A DNA stretch of 64,000 bases from CAYNEO01 sp964396245 (GTDB lineage: Bacteria; Zixibacteria; MSB-5A5; GN15; FEB-12): the NCBI GenBank assembly GCA_964396245.1, contig CAYNEO010000002.1, positions 1 through 64,000 of the forward strand, read 5' to 3'. Both the position numbers and the translations under genes were made by a program. Shown here piece by piece: positions 16,906 to 25,892 of the stretch (the stretch's first letter is position 1; each line of letters starts with the position of its first letter). A model generated the notes under the pieces. The model was not told the DNA's origin, did not search any database, and saw only the letters and a program-made list of their open reading frames with translations.

Positions 16906-17766
16906 CTATTTATTGATCTCGCTGAACACGCGATAGACTACGGAGAAATCTTCATCTTCCCATCCCCTCGCCGCGGCCATGCCGAATATTTCCTTGGCGA
17001 TACTGCCGCTGAAGAGCGGCCGCTGTAATTCTCTGACAAGATCTTGCAGATAATGCAGGTCCTTGTAGATAGCCTTTGCCGCGAAGTGAGCAGAGAAATC
17101 GCGGTCGAGGAGTTTCTGTTTCTTGGCGTCCATGACGAGAGACTTTCCGGCCCCGCCGGCCAGGATATCGATAAGTTGGGAACGGTCGAGGCCGGCGCGT
17201 TCTCCAAGAGCGACCGCCTCAGCGATTCCGACCATGAAGGTGCCCAGGAGCAGATTGTTGACGAGTTTCATGCGGGTGGCCTGACCGGGGGTGGGCAGAT
17301 AATGAATCGTTTTACCTATCTTTTTGAGGTACGGCCGAGCCTGCTCAAAAGCATCCTCTTCCCCGCTTGCCAGAACCATGAGGTTGCCTTGAGATGCCGG
17401 GACAACGCTGCCGGCCACCGGTACCTCGAGGTACTTCACGCCCTGCTCTGCTGCCATATCATGGAACGAACCGACCCGGAGAGAATCATTGGTTGTGGTG
17501 TCGATGATCAGTTTGCCTTCGCAGTGTCCCTCGAACAGGCCGGCCTCACCGAACATGACGTCCTCCACGGCATCGCTGTCGAACAGGTTGAGAAAGACCA
17601 CTTGAACCTGATTGATCAAGTCGGCCGGCGTTTCGGCCACTTCGGCACCGAGGTCTTCGGCCTTCTTTGAAGTCCGGTTCCACACGAGTAACTGTTCGCC
17701 TTCGGACATAAGTCGTCTGGCCATCGCCGACCCAAGATTCCCGAGTCCAATAAATCCAATCGCCAT
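16906..17766 (-). CDS. Beta-hydroxyacid dehydrogenase family oxidoreductase
   Basis: A 286-residue NAD(P)-dependent oxidoreductase of the 3-hydroxyisobutyrate/6-phosphogluconate dehydrogenase-like family. The N-terminal Rossmann motif is IGFIGLGNLGSAMARRL. The substrate-binding EVPVAGSVVPASQGNL segment and the catalytic Lys in RMKLVNNLL are present. It reduces semialdehydes or oxidises short beta-hydroxyacids such as tartronate or succinic semialdehyde; the exact substrate is unknown. AAGGAGC precedes the ATG. Confidence 0.88.
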   Translation of the reverse strand: MAIGFIGLGNLGSAMARRLMSEGEQLLVWNRTSKKAEDLGAEVAETPADLINQVQVVFLNLFDSDAVEDVMFGEAGLFEGHCEGKLIIDTTTNDSLRVGSFHDMAAEQGVKYLEVPVAGSVVPASQGNLMVLASGEEDAFEQARPYLKKIGKTIHYLPTPGQATRMKLVNNLLLGTFMVGIAEAVALGERAGLDRSQLIDILAGGAGKSLVMDAKKQKLLDRDFSAHFAAKAIYKDLHYLQDLVRELQRPLFSGSIAKEIFGMAAARGWEDEDFSVVYRVFSEINK

Positions 17767-18227
17767 AAGTCTGCTCCTTCATTCTCATCCGGCACGGTTC
17801 GACCGGTTCATCTTTCGTGTCTTAGTCTAACGAAATTAACGTGCAAGTTCAATGTGCGGTTCACGTTAACCTTCGAAATTCCGTCCGCGACACGGATGCC
17901 GCTGTTGACCGACGGATAAATCGTCTATGGTTGGTCTAGCTTGGAACGTTCGATGTATATGGGAATTTGACTCCATCCAGCAATTTATACTTGACATTTA
18001 TTGTCCACGTTCGTATCATATAACGAGTGCTTGAGGACAGCGAATCGCTGACCCATCTATCTGAGTTAACTGTCAAGCTATACCCGATACAGATTACATA
18101 CCGAAGCAGCGTCCCGGAGAAGGGGTCGTGGATTGCGGCTTTTCATTAAAGGCCGGTGCATATTCTGCCGTTAATACTGTAGAAAGGGTCGTACAAATAG
18201 TAGCAGAACCATAACAACCTTGGGATT
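17767..18227. other. 461-bp divergent intergenic region
   Basis: Lies between the dehydrogenase (leftward) and the ankyrin gene (rightward). It contains one very good rightward promoter (separate entry) and otherwise no recognisable gene. The transcript leader to the ankyrin gene would be about 200 bases, without a structure I recognise. Confidence 0.5.
17991..18019 (+). promoter_or_regulatory. Strong sigma-70-like promoter
   Basis: TTGACA (17991-17996), 17-base spacer, TATCAT (18014-18019): perfect -35 and 5 of 6 in -10, pointing at the ankyrin gene about 200 bases downstream. Confidence 0.7.
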
Positions 18228-18773
18228 ATGAAACAACTCTTAGTATTGAGCGTCGCGGTCTGCCTTATTCTTGGACTCGGCTCAACCGCGAGCGCGAATC
18301 CACGCCTGTTTTCGGCGATCAAAGCCGGGGATTCGGCCCAGGTATCGGAACTTCTCAGCAGCGGCGCTGATCCGAATGTTGCCGACACGAGCGGCCGCAG
18401 CGCATTGATGATTGCAGCCAAAGAGGGACAACTGGGTGCGGTCAAGGCGTTGCTTATAGCCAAAGCCAGCCTTAAATCCACGGATCCGAACGGCTGGTCG
18501 GCCCTGATGTACGCGGTCAGGTACAACAAACCGGATATCGTGTATTTCCTGCTTCAGGCCGGAGTTGACCCCAACCAGGCCGACAACGACGGTGTATCGC
18601 CTCTCATGTATGCGACCCGTGACGGTCATGTCGAGGTGGTGCGGACGTTACTGGCTAATGACGCCGACCCCACGTTGAAAAACAAGCGGGACCAGACAGC
18701 CATGACCTGGGCGGAGCGAGGCGGCAACCAGGAGATCATCGCCCTGCTCAAGAAGGCGGGCGTCGATAACTAG
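18228..18773 (+). CDS. Exported ankyrin-repeat protein
   Basis: A 181-residue protein with a signal peptide (LLVLSVAVCLILGLGSTASA) followed by about five ankyrin repeats spanning ~25-178. Each has the GxxALMxAAxxGxxxxVxxLL pattern, for example GRSALMIAAKEGQ and GVSPLMYATRDGHVEVVRTLL (in part). It would be a periplasmic protein-protein interaction scaffold. Partner unknown. Confidence 0.88.
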   Translation: MKQLLVLSVAVCLILGLGSTASANPRLFSAIKAGDSAQVSELLSSGADPNVADTSGRSALMIAAKEGQLGAVKALLIAKASLKSTDPNGWSALMYAVRYNKPDIVYFLLQAGVDPNQADNDGVSPLMYATRDGHVEVVRTLLANDADPTLKNKRDQTAMTWAERGGNQEIIALLKKAGVDN

Positions 18774-18824
18774 AGTCCTGTCGGCCTTATCAGCTTAAAG
18801 ACTATTTCCCCCGTAAAAATATCA

Positions 18825-18851
18825 AGGGGAAGTTGCGCTGCAACTTCCCCT
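18825..18851. terminator. Bidirectional hairpin between convergent genes
   Basis: Perfect 12-bp stem AGGGGAAGTTGC/GCAACTTCCCCT with a 3-base loop, 52 bases after the ankyrin gene and 24 bases past the end of the S9 peptidase gene. The - strand side continues into a T-rich stretch (TTGATATTTTTA). Confidence 0.75.
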
Positions 18852-18875
18852 CTCGCTATTCAGCATAGGATTTGT

Positions 18876-20879
18876 CTACTTCATCACGTGCATCATGGTG
18901 AAGGTATAGTAGCCGGTGTAATCATTGATGACCTGGCTTTTCATGGAACTGCCGTGACCGGCCTCGACTTCCTCGTAATACCATACCGGCTTACCCAGCC
19001 GGCTCAGCACGTACGCGAAGCGGCGCGGATCGGCGGGTGGAACGCGCGGATCGTTATATCCGGCGGTGACGAGTATCGGAACGGTGACCTGATCGGCGAA
19101 GAAGATCGGTGAGAGCTTGTGCGTCAGTTCGCTTCCAACCGGACCATACTCCTTTTCCCAGCCCCTGGCGAATACCTGGCTGGAGTTTCGGTTAGTGAAA
19201 TCTATGTCGGAAACACCCACCATGGAGACGACACAGGCGATCTTATCCGACACTTGTGTAGCCAGCCAATCTACCGTGTAGCCGCCGTACGACGCGCCCC
19301 ACAGGGCTATCTTTTCGGGGCGTGACCATTTTTGATCAATGAGGTAATTGATGGCGTTCTCGGCGTCCTTTAGGGCTGCCACGCGGCCCTCGAGGTTGTC
19401 CGCTGCTTCGTACGCGGGACCGTAGCCGGTTGACCCTCGAACGTTGGGAAGCATAACGACAAAGCCCTTGCTGAGAGCGAAGGCTATATTGCGCTGGAAG
19501 ACAGGCCGGCTCTGGCTCGGGGGACCGCCGTGATATGAGACAATAGCCGGGTTATTGCCGTCCTTTGGTGCCCCGGACGGAGTATAGAGCAGCGCCGGAA
19601 TTTCCATGCCGCCTTCCGACGGATACCTGATAACTTCCACGTTTACTTTGGAGAAATCAAAACCGAACGTGGCTACCTGTCCGATGGGCTTGATTGCCTG
19701 ATCGGCCAACGAAAACATATATGCTGTCGGCGGCACTCTTGGTGAGGAGAAGCTGTAAACGACATCACCCATGTCGTTCGAGGCAATATCGTCGGCGCCC
19801 TGCCCTCCGAGAACACCAATATCGATTTTGGGGACCGTAACGGTGTTGCCGTCGAGATCAAAGCCGACCAGTTCTGAGTAGCCGTCTCGGTTCACGGAGG
19901 CTATCACCGTGCGTTTGGGCTTGATGATCGTGTAGCCGTCCGTCTCCCGCCTAGGGTCATACAAAACGGTGAATTTCTTCGGCGTGGCCGGGTCAACGAC
20001 GCAGAACTTCATGAATTCTTCCGGGCCGGATTGGATCGAAGTAAGTGCCATCACTTTGCCGTCCGGCGTGAAATTCGCAGCCCAGAAAAGGCTGGTGTCC
20101 GAGAGGGCGGTGACTTCTTTCGAAGCAATATCCAGCATGGCCAGCTGACCCGCGGAGAATGAGAACCAGCGGACAAAGGTTAGCTTTCCCTTGTAGTAGT
20201 CCGTCGGGTAGTATGCTCCCGGTTCGTAGTACAGCGTATCGAGCTTACCGGTGGAAAGCGTGTATCGTCCGATATGCATGTCTTTCCGGTTGTCGATGTA
20301 GAGGAAGAACTGATCGGGGTTGTCGTCGTTGAAGATGACGCCGGAGTAGCGGACACGACGATTTACGAGCAGGGGTTTGAACTGACCATCACGGGAAAAG
20401 TACCAGATGTCGTGCATTTCGTCGCCGAACTTGTTGACTCCGACCAGAAGGTAATCACCGGACGGGTGGACGGTGACCCAGCTGATGGTAAAGCCTTCAT
20501 CGGACCAGTTATTCGGGGACAGCTGGTGCGGCCAGTCCATGGGTTTGTCGACATAGAATAATGCTTCCGCCTGACCCGTTATTCTCATCAGGAAGTACAT
20601 GCGACCGGTGTTGTCGATTCGGGGGGATGTCATGTAGTCGATACCGAGCAGGAAAGACAGGTCGTTGTATGTCGGCTCCCAGTATTTCGAGGCCTCGAGC
20701 ATGGTGTCGGTAACCGCGTTGGCGCTATCGATGTAGGCCATAATTTTGGCGGTGTCGGTGGTCACCCACGTATCGACATCCTTGAGCAGATCGTCGACCG
20801 ACATTTGATCCTGGGCGTTCGTCGCCGTCACCACCAGCCAGACAATGAGCAGGGCAGCGATGAGAGATTTCGCGCGCAT
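18876..20879 (-). CDS. Secreted S9 family (prolyl oligopeptidase-like) peptidase
   Basis: A 667-residue exported serine peptidase. A signal peptide (LIAALLIVWLVVTATNAQ) is followed by a beta-propeller-like region (~60-430) and a C-terminal alpha/beta hydrolase domain. The catalytic triad is Ser530 in GASYGG, Asp610 in YNDPRVP and His642 in AGHGSS; GGPPSQSRP forms the oxyanion-side loop. It likely cleaves peptides in the periplasm. ATG 20879 has GGAGG 7 bases upstream; the frame is open for 53 more codons without conserved sequence. Confidence 0.9.
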   Translation of the reverse strand: MRAKSLIAALLIVWLVVTATNAQDQMSVDDLLKDVDTWVTTDTAKIMAYIDSANAVTDTMLEASKYWEPTYNDLSFLLGIDYMTSPRIDNTGRMYFLMRITGQAEALFYVDKPMDWPHQLSPNNWSDEGFTISWVTVHPSGDYLLVGVNKFGDEMHDIWYFSRDGQFKPLLVNRRVRYSGVIFNDDNPDQFFLYIDNRKDMHIGRYTLSTGKLDTLYYEPGAYYPTDYYKGKLTFVRWFSFSAGQLAMLDIASKEVTALSDTSLFWAANFTPDGKVMALTSIQSGPEEFMKFCVVDPATPKKFTVLYDPRRETDGYTIIKPKRTVIASVNRDGYSELVGFDLDGNTVTVPKIDIGVLGGQGADDIASNDMGDVVYSFSSPRVPPTAYMFSLADQAIKPIGQVATFGFDFSKVNVEVIRYPSEGGMEIPALLYTPSGAPKDGNNPAIVSYHGGPPSQSRPVFQRNIAFALSKGFVVMLPNVRGSTGYGPAYEAADNLEGRVAALKDAENAINYLIDQKWSRPEKIALWGASYGGYTVDWLATQVSDKIACVVSMVGVSDIDFTNRNSSQVFARGWEKEYGPVGSELTHKLSPIFFADQVTVPILVTAGYNDPRVPPADPRRFAYVLSRLGKPVWYYEEVEAGHGSSMKSQVINDYTGYYTFTMMHVMK

Positions 20880-20980
20880 TGGTTCCTCCGTAATTCGCGA
20901 TGGTTGAGGTGTGCAATTGCCGGTAAGGTAGTGTGCACTTCGATGATGGGCAAGTGATTTGGGAGACGCCGGAATATTCC

Positions 20981-21012
20981 GAAAAAGAAACCGCCCCGCG
21001 TGTACAGGGCGG
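20981..21012 (-). terminator. Terminator for gene 21053-22795
   Basis: Read on the - strand: CCGCCC, a 10-base loop, GGGCGG, then TTTCTTTTTC. It separates the four-repeat protein from the downstream S9 peptidase gene. Confidence 0.7.
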
Positions 21013-21052
21013 CCAGCCGGATTATCCTGCAGTGGCACACAAGCCGTATGGA

Positions 21053-22795
21053 TCAGTCAATTCTGCTGATTTTGATGCCCCAGTTGAAGGGATCATCCGG
21101 ACGCGCGGCATTCCAATCGTTGAAGGCATGCGAGCCATCGGTAACATAATGGACCGCGTACGTCCCGGGGTCGAGGATGATGTCGCCGTCGAAGACACGG
21201 TTCTTGCGCGCGCCGCCGGCATGGAACGTGTTGCGCCAGGTCATCTCCCAGACAGCCATCCCGGTTTTCTCGTTCACGATGTAAGCAAAATCGTGAAATT
21301 CATCGCGGTCTCCCTCGCCGAGGGCATAGATGTGAACGCGGGTTTCCTTATCGAGCGTAAACTCCTTTTTGCGCTTCTGGTTATCACCGACGCGCGTGAT
21401 ATTGACCAGCATGTCGCCGTCGGCGGAAACCTCGGCCATTGAGATTAATTCGAATTTGTCCTTGTTAAAACCGTCGCCCGGGAAGACAGCAATTCCCCAT
21501 GCCTTCGGATTGAACGGAGGCGCGGCATTCCAGTCACCGTATGAGTGCGAATCATCCGTCACATACGCCACTATGTAATCGCCTTTGGGCAGATCAACAT
21601 AGCCGTCGAACATCCGGTTCTTGTCGTCACCGCCGGCATGCTCGGTGTTGCTCCGGGTCATTTCCCAGACCATCTTGCCGCTTATGGCGTCCTGAATCCA
21701 CCCGAAATCGACAAACTCACGGTCGCTGCGGGAGTATTCGCCTATAGCATAAATATGGATCGACTCCTTGTCCTTCAGGCGAAACGCCTGCTCGTGATAC
21801 TCGTCATCGCCGACGCGGGTAAAATCTATCAGCGGGTTGCCGAATCCGGGCGCCTTGTACTCTTTGAATGACGAACGATCAAAGTCCTTGCCGGGTGTGA
21901 TGGTGATACCCCAGTTGTACGGGTCATACGGGGGGTTAACATTGAACTCGTCGAACGAATGTGAATCGTCGGTTACGAAATACAGAATGTAATTGCCTTT
22001 GTCCAGATGGACATCATCGTCGAATTTGCGGTTTTTGTCGCCGCCGCCGGCCCAGTCGGTATTCCAATCATCCATCTGCCAGACCTTTTCGCGGGTATCG
22101 GCATTGACTATCCATCCGTAGTCGACGGGCGTCTGATTGCCACGAGGGTATTCGATGATGGAATAGATGTGGAGATTGCCGGGCTTGGTCAGAGTGAAGC
22201 CTCGTTCGACATATTCCTCGTCGCCCAACTGATTGTATTTGACAAGGGCGCCCGGGACGTCGCCGGTGACTTCGTACGTTTTCAAGTCGCTGCTAGAAAT
22301 ATTGCTCGACGACAGGCGGACGTAGCAGTCCTCGAGCAGATCGCTCAGGTCACCCTCCCTGTCTTTGCCATCGAAGAGATCTTCGAGAAAGCTGATGAAC
22401 CCTTTCGATCCGTCTATCTTGATCGACGAAAACAAGTTCCCGCCGGCATACAGGTACAGCTCGTATTTGCCCTTTTTGAGATGCTTGGTAACATCCTCTT
22501 CGTAGAGAACGTCGGTCTTCTTCGTATGGCGGGCATCACGTTCGGACATTACCCACACCGGTTCGCGGGTGCCGGCATCGATAATCCAGGCGTATACCAG
22601 CATGTCGTCCCGGTAGTCGGGTTTGAGCCCGACGGCGTCGATCTGGACGTCACCGTCCTTGTCCAGTTCAAAGCCGACTGAATGGAGTTCGCCGGCGAAC
22701 GGACGCTCGAGTTCGAGCAGTGTCTGGCTGTAGGCAGTCGCCCCTGCAAAGGTGAGCGCGGCGGTAGCCACCAGGATGTATCTTAAGAGGCGCAT
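21053..22795 (-). CDS. Secreted four-repeat protein of unknown function
   Basis: A 580-residue exported protein with signal peptide (ILVATAALTFAGATAYS). About four repeats of 110-130 residues follow. Each has a strand-rich first half (RVGDDEYxExxFxL... IHIYAIGEY... DFGWI), then xVWEMxxxNTxHAGGxxKNRxFDG, a KGxY strand, YVTDDSHSxxDWN and xxWGI. The first copy is the most diverged. The regular beta pattern suggests a chain of beta-sandwich domains. Own terminator; GAGGAGA before the ATG. I know no characterised family member. Confidence 0.78.
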   Translation of the reverse strand: MRLLRYILVATAALTFAGATAYSQTLLELERPFAGELHSVGFELDKDGDVQIDAVGLKPDYRDDMLVYAWIIDAGTREPVWVMSERDARHTKKTDVLYEEDVTKHLKKGKYELYLYAGGNLFSSIKIDGSKGFISFLEDLFDGKDREGDLSDLLEDCYVRLSSSNISSSDLKTYEVTGDVPGALVKYNQLGDEEYVERGFTLTKPGNLHIYSIIEYPRGNQTPVDYGWIVNADTREKVWQMDDWNTDWAGGGDKNRKFDDDVHLDKGNYILYFVTDDSHSFDEFNVNPPYDPYNWGITITPGKDFDRSSFKEYKAPGFGNPLIDFTRVGDDEYHEQAFRLKDKESIHIYAIGEYSRSDREFVDFGWIQDAISGKMVWEMTRSNTEHAGGDDKNRMFDGYVDLPKGDYIVAYVTDDSHSYGDWNAAPPFNPKAWGIAVFPGDGFNKDKFELISMAEVSADGDMLVNITRVGDNQKRKKEFTLDKETRVHIYALGEGDRDEFHDFAYIVNEKTGMAVWEMTWRNTFHAGGARKNRVFDGDIILDPGTYAVHYVTDGSHAFNDWNAARPDDPFNWGIKISRID

Positions 22796-22875
22796 ACTTG
22801 TTCTATCTCCTCTGCTATGGTGCTATTCAACAACGTCTTGTAGATAAGTACGTAATATAACCGCAAAGGTTTCCT

Positions 22876-22902
22876 TAAACGGGAGTCCCGACTCGCCGTT
22901 TA
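22876..22902 (-). terminator. Terminator-like hairpin after lipoprotein 22956
   Basis: TAAACGG and CCGTTTA (22876-22882/22896-22902) enclose GAGTC/GACTC, giving a 12-bp near-perfect stem. The - strand flank is only partly T-rich. Confidence 0.5.
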
Positions 22903-22955
22903 CGCCCGCATCAGAGGCCTGGCCATGAAAGCCCAACGTCATGAGCTTAAACAAC

Positions 22956-23792
22956 TTAGAAGAATATCTCACCCTTCAGGGCCGACACCGCGAAATAAAG
23001 GTCAACAGTGCGTTCTTTCCCCTGACCGGATAAGCTGAGCACGTGTAGCAGTACATGCCGGTCATCCTGAGTCGTCATCAACACCCAGTCACCCTTGCTG
23101 ATTTCAACCCGGTCTTCTGAGGGTTTGAATTCCGAATTGTTGACTTTACTCATGACCTCATCGATATCGCCATGCAGCGGCAGAATCATGAATTTGCTCT
23201 CGCGGAGAAATCCAAGGCGATTTGGTGAGGCCAGATAGTCAGCGTTATCGACCGAATAGAAATAGACGTCGTTGTCGCTGGCGTCCGCCCGAACATACGT
23301 GTTTTCCATGAACGAATAGCCGTCGTGTTCACCCTGGTAACGCGCCTGGAGCTTGATTTCGCCGCGCGGTCCGGGAACAGCCGCAACCTCTGCGGTAGCC
23401 CGGGACATGGCGCGGTTCGGGAATACGACACGGACCGAGACGTAGTATTTGACCCCGTTTTCCAGTCCCTCGGCATCATAATGCTCGACATTGTCCTCGG
23501 GATTGGTGTCGCCGGGGAAGATTGCTTGATTGAAGGGCTCGACTGATTCGGGGTAGTTGCCGTCAGGATACTCCGCCCGAAGCGAATACGGCGTGATGTA
23601 GATATCGTAACCGCTTATCAGGCCCTTCCCCTCCTTTTTCCAGCTGATCTGCAGCATACCGTCCTTGGGCTCGACTTTCAGATCGTACGGATAGATGGTT
23701 GCGGGGGCTTCTTCGGCAGGCGGTTTTTGGGGGCCGCATCCGGCCAGAATTGCGATCAAGCCTATAACAGTGACAACGGTATACTTCTTCAT
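22956..23792 (-). CDS. Lipoprotein with fibronectin-III-like domain
   Basis: A 278-residue lipoprotein (signal MKKYTVVTVIGLIAIL, lipobox LAGC). Residues ~40-150 (DLKVEPKDGMLQISWKKEG, SGYDIYITP, LENGVKYYVSVRVVFPN) match a fibronectin type III fold. The C-terminal half (FLRESKFMILPL, KGDWVLMTTQDDRHVLLHV) is a separate domain I do not recognise. Its ATG overlaps the TGA of the upstream M24 peptidase (ATGA), so translation is probably coupled and the two work in one unit. Confidence 0.8.
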   Translation of the reverse strand: MKKYTVVTVIGLIAILAGCGPQKPPAEEAPATIYPYDLKVEPKDGMLQISWKKEGKGLISGYDIYITPYSLRAEYPDGNYPESVEPFNQAIFPGDTNPEDNVEHYDAEGLENGVKYYVSVRVVFPNRAMSRATAEVAAVPGPRGEIKLQARYQGEHDGYSFMENTYVRADASDNDVYFYSVDNADYLASPNRLGFLRESKFMILPLHGDIDEVMSKVNNSEFKPSEDRVEISKGDWVLMTTQDDRHVLLHVLSLSGQGKERTVDLYFAVSALKGEIFF

Positions 23793-24958
23793 TTCACTAA
23801 TAGCTCCTTCTGAGGCGGGCACAGGAATCGAGCGCCGTTTTCGGTAATCCGGACATCTTCCTCCAAACCGACGCACCCGATATCGGGCAGGATAATTTCC
23901 AGTTCGAGGGTAAAGACATTGCCTGCTTCAAGCGGAATGGTGGGTGTTCGCCCGTATCTATCCCACCGGGGTGCGATCGCCGCGCCGCCGTCGTGCACGC
24001 CGCGCCCGAGCTGGTGACCGAGGGCATGCTGGTATTCTTCGTAGCCGTTGTGCCGCAGAGAACCGCGCGCGAAGGCGTCGATTTCATACCCCTTGACTCC
24101 CGGGCGCGTCCGGTTGGCGGCTTCTTCGATTATATCCCGGACGAGATTGAAGGCATCGACGAGGACGTGCGGCGGATGGGCTTCATCCGGACGCCGGAAA
24201 TAGAGAAGCCGTTGCAGATCACTGCAATATCCGCCGACGACGGCGCCAAAGTCAACATGGAGTAAGTCTCCGGGCTCCACGCGGGCATCGGTCGGCGAGC
24301 CGTGCCCAGGTCGTGTCTTGTCCCCGGCATTGACTATAGTCGGAAATGAGTTTACGCTGCCGAGTTTCGTGATATGGCTATCGAGAATCTCAGCGATTTC
24401 GATCTCGCTCATGCCGACTTCAATTTCTTCAACAGCTCTGTCCCAGGCGTCAAGAGCCAGTTTTCCCGCGGCCGAAAGATTGTCAATTTCGGATGGAGTT
24501 TTTCGGCCGCGAACGCGCCGGCAGACCTCTTCAGCCGAGATAAGCCGGTCGGCGAAGGGGGTACCTTTCAGATAGTCGAGCAACAACAGGTACATGCCGT
24601 GGGTAAGACCGTCGGCCGAAGGATCGTTGGTGGAATAGTCGATAGCTATTTTCCGGGGATCCAGGTTCCTCAGGATTTCGCGGAAGCCTTCGCGGGGCCC
24701 CTCGGTGTAGGTGAGCACTTCGGTAAAGTTGCCGCTTCGGATATAATCTTCCTGATCGAGGTGACCTACCAGGGCCCGGGCGCTGCCGTCGCGAGAGAAC
24801 ATGAAAAAAGACTGCCAGGTGGCGTGGTGACCGACGACGAGGGGCATAACGGGATCATTCTGAATTTCCGTTTCGCGGACGAAGACGAGCCACAAGTCGA
24901 TGTCGAGATTACCGAGAATCTGGCCCGTCTGGGCGATTTTCTCTTTTACGATATCCAT
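23789..24958 (-). CDS. M24 family metallopeptidase (Xaa-Pro aminopeptidase-like)
   Basis: A 389-residue cytoplasmic peptidase with N-terminal creatinase-like domain (~1-150) and pita-bread catalytic domain. Metal ligands are D236 (HVDFGA), D247 (CSDLQR), H315 (HALGHQLGRG), E354 (LELEI) and E367 (LEEDVR), a complete set for a dimetal site. It probably removes N-terminal residues next to proline, or acts as a prolidase. GAGGAAC precedes the ATG. Confidence 0.92.
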   Translation of the reverse strand: MDIVKEKIAQTGQILGNLDIDLWLVFVRETEIQNDPVMPLVVGHHATWQSFFMFSRDGSARALVGHLDQEDYIRSGNFTEVLTYTEGPREGFREILRNLDPRKIAIDYSTNDPSADGLTHGMYLLLLDYLKGTPFADRLISAEEVCRRVRGRKTPSEIDNLSAAGKLALDAWDRAVEEIEVGMSEIEIAEILDSHITKLGSVNSFPTIVNAGDKTRPGHGSPTDARVEPGDLLHVDFGAVVGGYCSDLQRLLYFRRPDEAHPPHVLVDAFNLVRDIIEEAANRTRPGVKGYEIDAFARGSLRHNGYEEYQHALGHQLGRGVHDGGAAIAPRWDRYGRTPTIPLEAGNVFTLELEIILPDIGCVGLEEDVRITENGARFLCPPQKELLVK

Positions 24959-25221
24959 ATTTGTTCCTCATTCGAGGCTCAAAGGTACAACATTTCGGTC
25001 CCGGGCACAACGGCTTTCTTGTGTAAGCTTCAGCCATTCAACGAAATGGCTGCCCGTCCCGGGGTGTCTAAAATCTGCTCAGTCGGGCCGCCGGCCGATG
25101 TCCGGGGTGTTATTTCCTAAGGATACGATTATGCCCGGCCGATATAGACGGTAACATTTGGAAACGGCAAATCCGACACCCATCGCACCAGTTTTCCCTT
25201 AACTAATACGTGGAGGTTACC

Positions 25222-25638
25222 ATGTACGAGTCTGCGAATGGTAATGCGTTTGGGATGGCATTTTTCATTCTGGCCATTGCGTTCTACTTCTACTTCGCGG
25301 TTGCCCAGTACAAGATTGCCCAGAAGGTACACCATTCGAATGCCTGGTGGGCGTTCATCCCGATCCTGAACATGTTCCAGCTGGTCCAGATGGCCGGCAA
25401 GGAATGGTACTGGTTTTTGTTTCTTCTGGTTCCCGTGGTAAATATCGTGGTGCTTGCGATTCTGTGGGCCGAGACCGCAAGAGCTTGTTACAAGTCCTGG
25501 GTCTGGGGAGTACTGAACATTTTCCCGTTGGTCAATATCGTATCGATGGGTGTGATGGCGTTCACGAGTCCGTCGACGCCGAGTCACTTCCCGCCGCACC
25601 ATGACCGGGAGGAGCGTAAGCCGGCCGGCGTGGCGTAA
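25222..25638 (+). CDS. DUF5684-type small membrane protein
   Basis: A 138-residue protein with three to four hydrophobic segments. The AWWAFIPILNMFQLVQMAGKEWYWFL region (quoted in part as landmark: WWAFIPILN...LVQMAGKEWYW) is characteristic of DUF5684 proteins, sometimes mislabelled signal peptidase. Start ATG 25222 with GGAGG 6 bases upstream; a GTG at 25210 is rejected because it overlaps that site. The His/Pro-rich tail is hydrophilic. Function unknown. Confidence 0.8.
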   Translation: MYESANGNAFGMAFFILAIAFYFYFAVAQYKIAQKVHHSNAWWAFIPILNMFQLVQMAGKEWYWFLFLLVPVVNIVVLAILWAETARACYKSWVWGVLNIFPLVNIVSMGVMAFTSPSTPSHFPPHHDREERKPAGVA

Positions 25639-25667
25639 GATATCCCCCACACAGCACTTAGCGGAAG

Positions 25668-25695
25668 AAGGCGGACCTGTCTGGTTCGCCTTTTT
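25668..25695 (+). terminator. Rho-independent terminator
   Basis: AGGCGGACC (25669-25677), 5-base loop, GGTTCGCCT (one G-T pair), then TTTTC, 30 bases after the DUF5684 stop. Confidence 0.8.
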
Positions 25696-25892
25696 CTATG
25701 AAATCATCCGATCCGCCGGAGATCCCCGGTATCACATTTTGGGGCTGGTTCTCTTCTCCCGTTATCAATTTTGCCTGCGAATTGTTAAATGAGTACAGGT
25801 GGGAAAAGGGTTGTCCCGGATATATCGACCCGAAACAACCTGCCGGGTCGGACGTAGTTGAAATAAACAGAGACCAAATCAGGAAATGATTT

